Of a DNA stretch of 64,000 nt, positions 1 to 11,700 are shown piece by piece. The notes beneath the pieces are model-generated. The model saw only the letters and a program-made list of their open reading frames with translations, was not told the DNA's origin and did not search any database. The position numbers and the translations under genes were made by a program. Each line of letters starts with the position of its first letter. Positions within the stretch are counted from its first letter, which is position 1. The stretch lies in the NCBI GenBank assembly GCA_034440635.1, contig JAOTON010001684.1, positions 139,001-203,000 of the forward strand, in the 5' to 3' direction. This stretch comes from Lepas anatifera (lineage: Eukaryota; Arthropoda; Thecostraca; Lepadidae).

Positions 1-470
1 GGTGAAACTCATTCAGAGAGTTCTAGAGGTGGCATTCAGAGGGCTTTCTAGAGGTCAGACTCATTTAGAGAGTTCTAGAGGTCAGACTCATTTAGAGGGG
101 TTTAGAGGTGGCATTCAGAGGGTTTCTAGAGGTCAGACTCATCCAAAGGGTTTCTAGAGGCGAGAACAGTCGGGTTTGTAGACATCAGACTCCTTCAGAG
201 GGTTTCTAGGGGATACTCGTTGAGAATGTTTCTACGGGCAAGACTAATTCAGAGGGTTTCTCGAGATGAGACACGTTCAGAGAGTTTCTGGGGTTGAGAT
301 TCAGAGAGTTTCTACGAGTGAGACTCATTCAGAGGGTTTCTAGAGGTCAGACTCATCCAGAGAGTTTCTAGAGGTCAGACTCATCCAGAGGGTTTCTAGA
401 GGTGAGTATCTTTCAGAGAGTTTCACGGAGAAGTGTATTCGTATTCGTAGAGGTGAAATTCATACTCAGA
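1..470. repeat. Degenerate minisatellite, about 30-bp unit
   Basis: Roughly fifteen diverged copies of a unit built around GGGTTTCTAGAGGTCAGACTC followed by ATTCAGAGA lie back to back from the window edge to about position 470. Units vary in length. Some variants read CTAGAGGTGAGT, which resembles a 5' splice donor. The array probably lies in the intron upstream of the first visible hydroxylase exon at 1368. Confidence 0.8.
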
Positions 471-1107
471 GCTTTCTGGAAGTGAGCAACTCTCGATCCC
501 CAGTTTGAGCAGGCCCAGGTAATAGTTTTAAGCACATGTAATATTAGTATGTTAGTCTGTTGGTGTTACATTTTTTTTATTTATTTTTATTTTTTTGTTT
601 CCTATCTGGCTGTAATCAACTGACGACATAACCAACGCCTAAATAAATATTACTTAGACCCTTAACGTGACCACTTTCATTTACTTACGATCCCATTTCA
701 ACTGAAGTCACGATACTTATGCAAATGTTATTTGAAGAAGCTAAATATTATTAAAATGATGTCTGAGAAGACAGCAGTGGATGAAGGTTTTGATACCCAG
801 TTTGATATTCAGATTTTAGACTATTTTGCATCGTACCCCGGATACCGAGGAAAAGACGAGCATCAATTGAAAGCTCACGACTTATCTTCTAAACTGCTCA
901 CTATTTCCTTGTAGCTCAAACCGTTCATAAGGTAATGCATGTAATCCAATCTGAGCAATTATTTATATAATATAATCCAATCTGAGACACAAAACCGCCG
1001 CTGCGTTTCCCCACATTTTCCACAACGCGCCTTTAAAAAATCAATGGTAGACACGTGCATGTCCAGCCCAACAAAATCCTGTCATTTCCACATTAAAAGG
1101 AAGCAAC

Positions 1108-1268
1108 CAGAGGCAGATCCAGGGATTCATTTCGGTAGGGGCTATGGGGCTCGAAGCTCACCGGCCAATACCTCGGGCGGCCTCTCGCTTATGCATCAAC
1201 CATAGGGGCTCGGACATGTAGGGGAGGGAGGGGGCTTGAGCACCCCTAGCCCCCTGGATCCGCCACTG
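1108..1268. mobile_element. hAT-like MITE, GGCGGATCCAGG family
   Basis: A short non-autonomous element with inverted ends CAGAGGCAGATCCAGGG and CCCCTGGATCCGCCACTG. The flanking 8-mers are GAAGCAAC and GAAGTGAC (6 of 8 identical), fitting an old 8-bp target-site duplication. CAG...CTG termini with 8-bp duplications are typical of the hAT superfamily. No coding capacity is seen. Confidence 0.65.
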
Positions 1269-1271
1269 GAA

Positions 1272-1367
1272 GTGACTAATCACGAATTTTTCACATGACT
1301 TATCAGCAATTTTTCTCACGACTAATCGGAAATTTTCTAACGACTAATCAGCAATTTTGTCTCGCAG
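1272..1367 (+). repeat. Four tandem branch-point/pyrimidine blocks before exon 1368
   Basis: Four copies of about 23 bp, each starting GACTAATC or GACTTATC and ending in a T-rich run, lead up to the acceptor. Each copy carries a branch-point-like CTAAT, CTAAC or TTAT followed by a pyrimidine tract. Only the last copy ends in CTCGCAG, the functional acceptor. Confidence 0.7.
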
Positions 1368-1430
1368 GTGTGGGCGATAGCTTCTGTGGTTGGCTACTGC
1401 ATCTACTTTGGCGTCGGAGGGTTTCTTCAC
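1368..1430 (+). CDS. Hydroxylase exon (first visible): membrane segment
   Basis: The acceptor is TTTTGTCTCGCAG and the donor CAC|GTGAGT. The 63-bp exon is phase 0 at both ends and encodes 21 residues beginning VWAIASVVGYCIYF and ending GGFLH, a transmembrane stretch. It joins directly to WYYYRLKRD of the next exon. Upstream lies a 23-bp repeated pyrimidine/branch-point block. Confidence 0.78.
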
Positions 1431-4400
1431 GTGAGTATGTGAACATGAGTAACGCCATGAATCATCACGCAACTTGGAGCACACTGGGTAGAAACATTCA
1501 ACCACACAAAAAGAACAGATAAAAACGATTTAATGTTAATATTAGACCGATTTAGTGTTGCTTTGGTTGATATTTTCGAGGAGCTTCATAGATATCAAGG
1601 AAAGTGACGGAAATATCAAATCAAGTCATTTAAATCCTTACTAAACTAATACGACTAATTTTATCGCATTTCACAAAATAAGCAAGCAAACCAAAGGCCT
1701 CAAGTGAATGCTGCAGAAGCAAGGTGTGCAATTTTTTCATTCCACATGATATTATTTACAACTAAATGAGCAAAAAGCATGCATCGGATAGCGAAACATG
1801 AAGGAAGCTGAACCGAATCCAGAGCTGACGCCCATTCATACCTGGAAGATGTTTGCAGAAAGTGTCCAAATCGTATGCTACCTAGTTACACAAACACGTG
1901 ACGAGATGAAGAAAGTAGGCGGAGAAATGTTGGCAGCAGCATAGTTATGAGCTTCAAAGTGGTGTTTGAAATGACCATTATCTGCCAAATTGTTTTTTTA
2001 TTTTAGACCTAAATGAACACTGAAAGAATAGATACAATAATAATCGGAGCTTTCGACTTCAAGTCATCCTCAGCTTCTTCTGTTTTTCTCAGTTCAGCTC
2101 AGCTCAGTTTTTCGGCCAACATAGCTGAGGATGACTTGAAGTCGAAAGCTCCGATTATTATTGTATCCTATTCTTTCAGTGCTAATTTAGGTCCTAAAAT
2201 AATACTAAAAAACCATTTGGCAGAAAATGGTCATTTCAAACACCACTTTAAAGCACGTGAGGAGATTGTATGCCGAACATAGTGTTGGCAGATTCTATAA
2301 GATACTACCAGTCGTGGATAGGCCTCTACAATGTGATCCGCAAAATCATCCCTGTTGGCGTTTAAGGGCACGCCGCTTTTTAAGGTCATACGGAGCATAT
2401 GCGGATTTAATAACTTTTATCCTCATGCACTGGTGCCATATCCGGCCAAAATGGGGTTGGGGGCTTCAGTGAAGTTTATTTTTTTCGATGACAGATACCT
2501 TCTGTCCTAAAATCAGAAACCATGGCTTTGAAATTTCCGTGATGTTCCGCACCTGCTCGTACTTCCCAATCGGGGCTGACACTGAACAACATTATCAAAA
2601 TAAAATTATAAAAATATATCAGAGGCATTTCCTATGCTGGTCTCACAAGTCATTATCAAAGCAGAAAACACGTGCTGTCAGGCCCTAGAATTGAGCCGGA
2701 TATAGATAGCGCACCGCGATTGGCCGGCCAGCTGAGCAAATAGCTGTTGCTAGGCAACAACTTGAAGCTGTTGAACTCCTCCCAACGCATTGTCAGAGGC
2801 GGAACCACGTCACATTATTGATGTCAGGGGCGGAACCACACCACCTTAGTGATGTCAGATGGCAAACCACGCCACATTAGTGATGTCAGGGGCGGACCCC
2901 GCCACATTAGTGATACCAGAGGCGAACCACGCTACATTAGTGATGTCCGAGGCAAACCACGCTACATTAGTGATGTCAGAGGCGAACCACGCCACATTAG
3001 TGATGTCAGAGGCGAATCACGCCACATTAGTGATGTCAGAGGTCGAACCCCGAGATATTGGTGATGTCAGTGGCGAAATCAGTGGAGATGAGTGATGCTT
3101 TAGCCGGAAGATTTTGGAAGAAATGTTTATTTAGTAGTTTACCACGACTCGTCCGATAACAAAGCGCGCGCGCGTTAGCTGACGTTTGGTGATCAAAGCA
3201 AGAAAACTTGAAATGAGCTACTAACCAATGTTTCTTGGAATTTCCACTTGGTTTCAATGAAACACTGTCAATTATCGGCAAGAAGCCATCTCAACAGGTG
3301 CTTAATGGGGAGGGAAGTAAATCTTCAAACTCACGTTGACAAATGATAAATACTCTGCGAAACTGGAATAGTGGCCACCCTACACATACGTTGGTTGTAA
3401 ATAGTCAGAAATTATATCAATGCAACTGTATTAAGGTGAGAATGTTTTTAATTTGAGGGAGTAGAACCTCCCCATCCCTCCCCCTTCAGAGGCTTATGGC
3501 TTTCGTTGTAGTTTATCTCCTGAACTGAAGGCATGCAAACATTTGAAAATAGCAATGCCGGCAACACTTAACATAACTATCCACCAAGTGTTCACCTCTA
3601 GTCTCGAAACATCTGCATATTCAGTAGCGGAACCATCATTTCTTATCAGAGAGGACGCTCTAGTCAAGAAGAACCAATTAGACCGGGAGGGGGCAAACTT
3701 ATTAACGGTGCAGCCAACCAGAGATCACCGAACCGCACCGTGGAGCTCCAATACTCCATCCAGGAAATCTGAAGCGAGAAGCGACATTTCAGAGGGCGCA
3801 GGGATGATCCGGAGAGGGCACCGAGTACGACATAGGGGGGTGCCCAGTCCCCTGTGCCCACTGAATCCACCCATGGTGTGTAGTTACCGTACCTTGACCT
3901 CGAAATCGGGCGCTACATACTCTGCAATATTGCAACATTGCATGACTTGCATCGAGGCGAGGAAACCAAAACAAGAACAGCTCTTAACAAGACCTAGCAA
4001 AAAAACTCTTCAAATTTCATTTCTTAAAGCCTACACATCTATAAAAGTCCGACAATGCGTTCGATGCATCAACGAACATCGCTTTACGTTGTCTGCAGAA
4101 AGTTGCAGAAAGTTGCGATCAAAGATAAGGTGTGCCAAATCCGGCGGCGCTTCTTGCCGCCGGAAAAACCAGAGGGGGTGTTCAAACACCGCCCCCCGCC
4201 GGGGCGAAGGTTAATTGCAGAGTAGGTTCCAGCCGAAGTAGACAAATAGCTTCATGCCACCGGAAGAACAGGAATAGATAAGCGCACCTGGAAACAAATG
4301 CCGAAGAAAACGGTTTCACACCATGAACAAAACAGTAATAGATATTCGCATCCGGTTAACTATCACTATCGGTATAGAATGACTTACTCTAATCTCAATT

Positions 4401-5092
4401 ACAAGAATAGTGAGAAGATCTGGGACCGAAGAGGTCACGCAGCAATCTGAACACGATACTATTACAAAAAACACTGTTTATCCCAAACTGTACTATTTGC
4501 ACCTAACGGCGATATACAATTTCGTCATCAACAATGATGATAACCTTTTGAGGCATGTCCATTCCAACTCCACGCAATGAACTTTAGTTGGCTGTGAATG
4601 AGACCGTCTCACGGAATCCTCATTGGTGTTTATCGGCATAGCGCTCTGAGATTACAGGTCGATGCCCACTGACGCCACACAGAGGCGGATACAGGGGCGA
4701 GAGCTAGGGAGGTCGAACCCCCGAAATTTCCGAGTGCCCATAGTAAGAGGATAATCAAGAAAAAGGACGATGGATAGGTTTAAGTTCAGAATTACCCCCT
4801 CGGAATGGAGTCTGGATCCGCCTTTGGCCCTACGCATCTATCGCGCCTTTTGTATCGAAGTGAAAGTCCACAAAGCAGACGCCGCTGAGTGTTTTTGGCG
4901 GGAGTGATGGAAGCGGAGCCGATGGGACAGAACATGACTGGCAAATTGGGCGAGTGGACACTTCAACTTTTACTGGGGTAGAAACGTGAATTGGGAAAAT
5001 ACTCGGCCTTTGCCGGGGGCTTTTCTAGCCAACGGAATCCGCTCTGCTTAGGATAATTGGGCGGAAATCAAGTTTGTTCAGGTTACATTGCC

Positions 5093-5129
<37 letters not shown>

Positions 5130-5675
5130 ATAATAATAATAATAATAATGCTTATTTCACATTCCTGGTGTGTATCACACATGCATTCACATACACATCA
5201 CATATCATTAAACGTGCATATCAGATGTCACAGTCAAATACACACACATCATAATATAGTACATAACACTGACCTAAAACACTGTTTGAGGCAGCCCTAA
5301 TCGACATTAAAGCAGCCAATGCCTTTTTTGATTTCTGCAGCTTTGTGCGAAATCATACCTCTCAAGCATCGCCTAATGTCTGAGTAGGAGCTACTGTCCA
5401 AATCTAATTGCAAGAGGCCATATTTTCTTCTAATACACAAGCAATTTTGGGCTAAAATGCCTTCAAGAGAGACTTCGCTAGTCCTCAAAGCAGCTAAAAT
5501 GGAGTTGTTACTAGTGGAAAAAGGTTTCTTAAACAGAAGCTTATTTTTTACATCCTGTAGTGCAAAGGTAAAAATATCCAATTCATCACAGATCATATGG
5601 TCGCTATGATGCAGAGGCTTACCAAGTAGTCGCTTAATGCAGGCGTGATAAGCCGTACTAAATTTCCGGAGAGCC

Positions 5676-5742
<67 letters not shown>

Positions 5743-8700
5743 TTGTTTAACTATATACGGCATTCTGAATGGTAATGATCTACACACAATATGATCGAGT
5801 GCTACACACGTACCAGAGGTCATTTTCTCAAGTTAAAGAAACAGGGCAACACATCGCAGAAGAGCCAGCTTGAATAGCAAGCCTGTACAAACATATCTTG
5901 TCCTGACCATGTCCGCAACATAAAGTGGGTTAAGGTAAAAAATCAAAATCCACAAACCCAAACTTGAAAAAAACAGGATTTTGCAATGCCGTAATCCATT
6001 CTTGTCAATGCCTACAAAAACCCAGACAGAAAACAAAACAGCGAAAAAAGAAAACCATGAAAAAGAACCGTTGCACAGGCTCTCCCCGCCTGACAACAGT
6101 CAGCCTAACGCTAGGTAGCACCACTCCCTAAAGCCTGGGTTTTGATACCACCAAGGACCACATGTCTGAGATTACGTAAGACGAAATGGCGACCCTGCCC
6201 ACCCCCCGCAAGGTCGTCAGATAACCGCGGGTCAACAATCTTAGCACATGTCTCCATGCAAGCGTAGTTTCGATCTCTGAGGTTGACAGATTTAGACTGG
6301 AGGTGCAAATTCCCGACACGCGTGTCGTCAAATAGAGATGCAAAACTTTGGTGCTTATCATTTATTAGCGTAACTAAAAATTCCCGAGCTTCACAGCACC
6401 TGCAATTTGCAAATGCAGCTGAAGATACACATAATGATTGATCTACGATCGTTCGTAGAGCTGTAAAATTTCGTTTAAATTGCAACATCTCAACTTAATA
6501 GATATTGCCTGTTTTCGTTGTTTCTTAAATTTATGCGTTTTTATCCGTTTCATACAAATAGCAGATCCACACTTGTCGTTTGAGGGGACAGGGGCACGGG
6601 CCAATAATAGTGAAAACAGTGTCTAAGCTGCATAATATTAAGCCTAATCTTAAGAAAATCAGACAAAACTGGAGCTTTGGGGGCTAATGTTATACAGAGG
6701 TTAACAAATCTGCCAACTCGGCAACAATGTTGGCGACAAAAGAAGATCAAGTCGGTGACGAAATAGACCAGATTGTGCTCACCTCCGTGTGAGGAACCGA
6801 CACTGTCTGTCAATACGTTGTTTACGATTTAAAAACACTCAGATAGTTTGACAAACAATCCCTTCTGGTGCTAAACCTCATTTTTGGTCACACAAACTTG
6901 AGTTTTAAATTCCGTTGGTGACATTTAAGCACTTTTCAGAACTCTGATGCCATATTTGACCCCAAATCCGCCGGCGGTCCATAAATCATTCATCACGGAA
7001 CATACTCGCAAGTAAGCGAAGTTGACATCCATTTCAGGTGCTGCACGTGACAAGACTGCCCAAGCAACTCCGGGGCTTTACTGCATATCAACTTCTGAGG
7101 TCACACGTTGTCACCAACTCTCACCCTGTTGGAAGGGTATTATGGTGATCGGAAATACTTATGCAGAATACCCGCCCGGGGATTTGAACCCGGGTCAGCG
7201 GCGTGGCAATTGAGTGTTCTTCACCGTGCCACGGCATAGCCGACAGAGCTGCTAACTAATGTCCATAACTTAGCTTCGATTGGAAAGCGACTGTCAAGCT
7301 CGAATCACAAAGGAGCGGAAATTGTACACGGAAGGGTCAATGCGTTTGCTCTGACGTGTGTCCAGGATCTGGACTCAGATTCCATTTTCGGGCACATGGT
7401 CGTTTTCAATTCGTGACAGGCTGGGTTCAGATCTTCACAGTCTCCAAAGCAATCGGCCCGGTTTGGTTGCGGAAATTTCGGGTTTTCCCGAATTGATTGG
7501 GAAAAATTCGGGGTTTCCCGGATTGGTTAGGGAAAATTCCGGGCAGTGTGGTTTGACTGGGGACAAAAAAAATCGGGGCGGCCCTTCTTGGTTGGGGGAA
7601 ATTCGGGCAGCCCGGTTTGGTTGGGGAAAATTCGGGACAGCCCGGTTTGGTTAGGTAAAATTCAGGGTAGCCCGGATTGGATCGGAATTTCATTGACTGT
7701 GGCATACTCTATCAAACCCTGCGTGTAGCCACCGACCCCCCTTACCCCAATGCATTGTGCACGGACACCATTGCAATGTTGCAAGGTCAACGTGCAAACA
7801 GTGCAAAGGTGAAGTGCACACGCGGTTGGAGTAGCTGAGGAGTGGCCACAGCGTGCACAGGTGTGCAGATAAGGTGTGACCTTTGTTCTGCTGTGGCTCC
7901 ATCGGCAAGGAATGCAGCTATCGTTTGCAGAAGAGTGAGTGACATCCTAATGCTGGCTTCTGGGGAGACGGTTAAAATGGCAGAGCGCTTGTTTTTAGAA
8001 TATTGATTGAAATTAATCAGAAGCGGTGAAAACTTGGTCAATTGGGGAGGAGTGGGGATATGGCTGGGCTAACCTCCCTGGACTACTGCTTGTCCGAGGT
8101 GGGGTTGTATAAAGGGTTAGCCGCGAGCCGAATATGCCAGAGATACTTGGGAAATTGGTGGGGAGGGAGGGAAGGAGAGAAGACGAACCCGGGGAAATAG
8201 CCTAGATGTTCTGAAGCGCTCTTCAGAAATCAATCAGATTAAAAAACGCTGCACCCCTACCACCTCTAAAAATTGTTTGTTTTTGTTCAATTATCCTCAT
8301 GAGGAACCATAGCACATTGACACATGTAAAACATGTAAATACCTGACTATCAGTTTTCAAGAAACAAATCGAACCCGTGACGGATCTTAAGGGCTGGTTA
8401 GGGCAACAGGGCCGAAATCGTAAAAATACAAATTTTTAAAAGAAAATTGCAGTAAATTGGTCAGGGTGGACGAATGCAGAGCAAATGTCTTCTTTATCCT
8501 GCCCTCCACGTCCGGTCCAACGGCGATCCCGAAGTGATACCGAGTCTTTTCCTGCAAGGAACAGATAATCCTACTGCCTGAGGACCTCATCAAGTAGAGG
8601 TGCCAATTACCCTTTATCATCAGCCGTGGATTTACGATTTTGCGACGGTGATGGTGCCAGCACTGTTAGGTTATCTTACACATTTCAATGCAAAAAATGA

Positions 8701-11700
8701 TAAGCAGCATCAACCGCTCGTCCAAAAGTAAAGGGTCTTCCTCTCCTCCTCACTAGCCCGCGCAGGTGAATTTCTTCGCGGTGGTAGTGCCCCTGGAAAT
8801 TACACATAACTAATCAGGCGCAAGCTGACACCAGCCTTGTCCTGGGTGCAATATGGAAATGGATCTGTTGGAAGATGAGATCATATTGGCCCATAAACTT
8901 TGGTAATTTGGGATCCGGACTCTCGTGAGTAACTGACCTCCTCTCTTATGTTCTACCCAAACTTTCCCTGAACTCAAGTATACTAATGTTTCCCAATCAT
9001 TTCCTAGTAGAAATTGTGTTCATTCAACCCAAATAAGCCATAAGACATCTTTTAACTAGCTCAGGAACACATATATCGAAATATCGTACGCGAATAGGAT
9101 TAGCATTGATTAAAATGGTTTCCAAACGGGTTGCGTAGTACTTTTGAAACTGTCCGGATTGGGTTTGGCTTTTCTGGTTAAGTACGTACTGCACCTGACA
9201 ATTACCCAGGATACATGAGCAGCTTAAGTACGTTTTTGTAACGTACTGGCCGCGGGAAGCCACTTATCGACTCATATGACCGGGAATCACCAAGGCAGAC
9301 TCTCGCTTGCCTGAGTCAATAACTCCGTTCATGTGCTTGGTACGTAAATAGACCACACTGAAACTGTTCATGTATCCGGGATAAACGATACTTGCTCTGC
9401 TTTGCATTGGTACTGATACAGCTTGAACAGAGTGAATAACACTTGTTCTGTTTGTTCGTGGTACTATTACAGATTAAAGAGGGACTGAATAACACTTGCT
9501 GTGTTTGACAGCGGTAATACTACAGATTAAACAGAGAGTGAATAACACTTGTTCTGTTTAGCAGTGGTACTACTACAGATGAAAGAGTGACTGAATGACA
9601 CTTTTTCTGTTTGGCAGTGGTACTACTACGGATTAAAGAGAGGCTGAATAACACTTATTCTGTTTGGCAGCGGTTCTTCTACCGATTGAAGAGACAATTA
9701 CACGAGCTCTGTTTGGCAGTGGTACTACTACCGGTTGAAGAGGGACTGAATAACACCTGTTCTGTTTGGCAGTGGTACTACTACCGGTTGAAGAGGGACT
9801 CTGCGCACGAGTGGAAGTGTCAGCCAACAAAATGGCTGCCCCCTGATCTGGAACTGCACGAGATCAAATGGGGCTCACTGTCATTGTTTATTGGTAAGCT
9901 CATTTTTCACAACTTTACTATTTCGAGCAGGTAGCTTTTACGAGAGAGACGTGTAGTTTTTAGCAGTCAGCTTGTTTTGATGAGTTAAACAAAGCGCTTA
10001 AGCACTGTTTATGCGTTTTGTATGGAGATTAAACGATAGTCTGTTGTAAGCGACGAGTGAGAAGGCACTGACCCGGTATCAACTGAGCTCAAAGGCAATC
10101 CCAGGATTTCCGATCAGGGGGGGGGGGCACGCAGGTGGTTACCACTTTCAGACGACAAAACCTATAAGGTGGGCGCCACTTCCTATCGATGGGGCATCAG
10201 TACACGCATCCTGGGGGAGCGACATTTCAGTGAGGCGCAGTGACCATTTCAGGGGGTACCGAGGGTCGATCAGGGAAGGGGGAGAGCAAGTGTCATTTCC
10301 CATTGCATTCGCCTATGACAGATCTATATTTGACACTCGCATAACTTATCTTGCACACCGAGCCAACCATCCTCAGCGATGTAAATTTTAGGCGGATCCA
10401 GAGAGGGGGGGGTTATTGTGCCCCAGATCAGCCCTCGGCGCCCCTGCAATGCCGATGGCGCTGTACTAAAATGTCCCTTCCTACCACCTACGTAGTATCA
10501 GCGCTCCCACGATGTGATTAGGCCACCACCTAAGAGGTTTGTTTTTTCTCCCAAAAGTGGCACCCCTCCCCCGATCGCAGATACTGGATCTGCCAACAAT
10601 GTAAATTTACCGCGTGGCCTCACAGAGACAATCAGTGTACAAGCTAACAAAGCCGCATAAGGTTAACCAGGGATCCGGAAGTTAAACAGAGCTGTTACTA
10701 ATTGCTACAGTTCAGTGCGGTCGACCAACTTATGCACTAGAGCCATAGGCGGATCCAGGATTGCCATTAGGTGGGCACCTTCCGGGGGGTCCAGACCAGA
10801 GGGGCGCCACTTTTAACCAGCAAAACCTATCAGGTGGGCACCGATTTTTGCATACCCCTGAAGCGACATTTCAGGGCAGCGCCATCATCAATCTTTCAGG
10901 GCGGCGCCGTGACCATTCCAGGAAGTACCGAGGGTTGATGGGGGCACCTGCCCCCCTTGCCCTCCCACCGGATCCGCCCATGACAGAAGCTCCGGAATTG
11001 CACCAGAACGATCTCGATAGTAGAATGGCAGCAGAAGCTATTTGCAATTGCAGAAGCAAAAAATAAGTGCTGACTGAATACCTAGCGAGCATCTGTACGC
11101 CAAAGCTGTCATTCATCATTAGGTAGTAGGTTTTAGTAGGTTAGGGTTGTAGTAGCAGTTTTTTATAAGGTTTGTAGTAGCAGTTTTTATTAGCTTTTTT
11201 AGTAGTCACAGCCTGCAGCTGAATCTGTACCTACTAGGCTCAGTGGATTTTGGTCGATTGCTGACGGAATATTCCTCACATAGTCGTGATTCAACACACC
11301 TAATTTTGATCTCATCTATCAATTGCGTATCCACCAATAAGCCCTTTGCAGTCCGACATTTGAAAAAATATTGGTAAAAACGTAATTGTCGCCAGAGAGT
11401 TGCTGCAAATCATTTCAAAATGAGGATGACAAACAGTTCTAGGTCAGCAATCCAAAGCTAAAAAGCAAGATACGCGCGTTGTGTTTGCAATAATGACCGA
11501 TTTTTTACCCGCAATAGCTGTTCAGAAGCTCTCGAGCCTATTGTGTGCAGCATAAACGTCGGAAAAGGGGGGCCAGGGGTCCTGACCCCCACTTCTTGCC
11601 CAAAAATTTCCAGATCTTCGTTAAAATGAGAGAAAACCCGAGATTCTTATAACCAGCCGCTGCAAAAGGCAACGAGGAGCCCAAATTCGAACAGTTTTTG

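Noticed and set aside
2490..3085. CRISPR-like array (regular 30-bp repeats)
   Set aside because: Units are contiguous with no unique spacers, and the genome is eukaryotic.
2849..3095. Repetitive 70-78 codon frames
   Set aside because: A consequence of the 30-bp repeat period; two overlapping frames are equally open.
3543..4214. 223-codon plus-strand open frame
   Set aside because: It crosses two dispersed repeats, has no domain-like sequence and no splice or start context; treated as chance.
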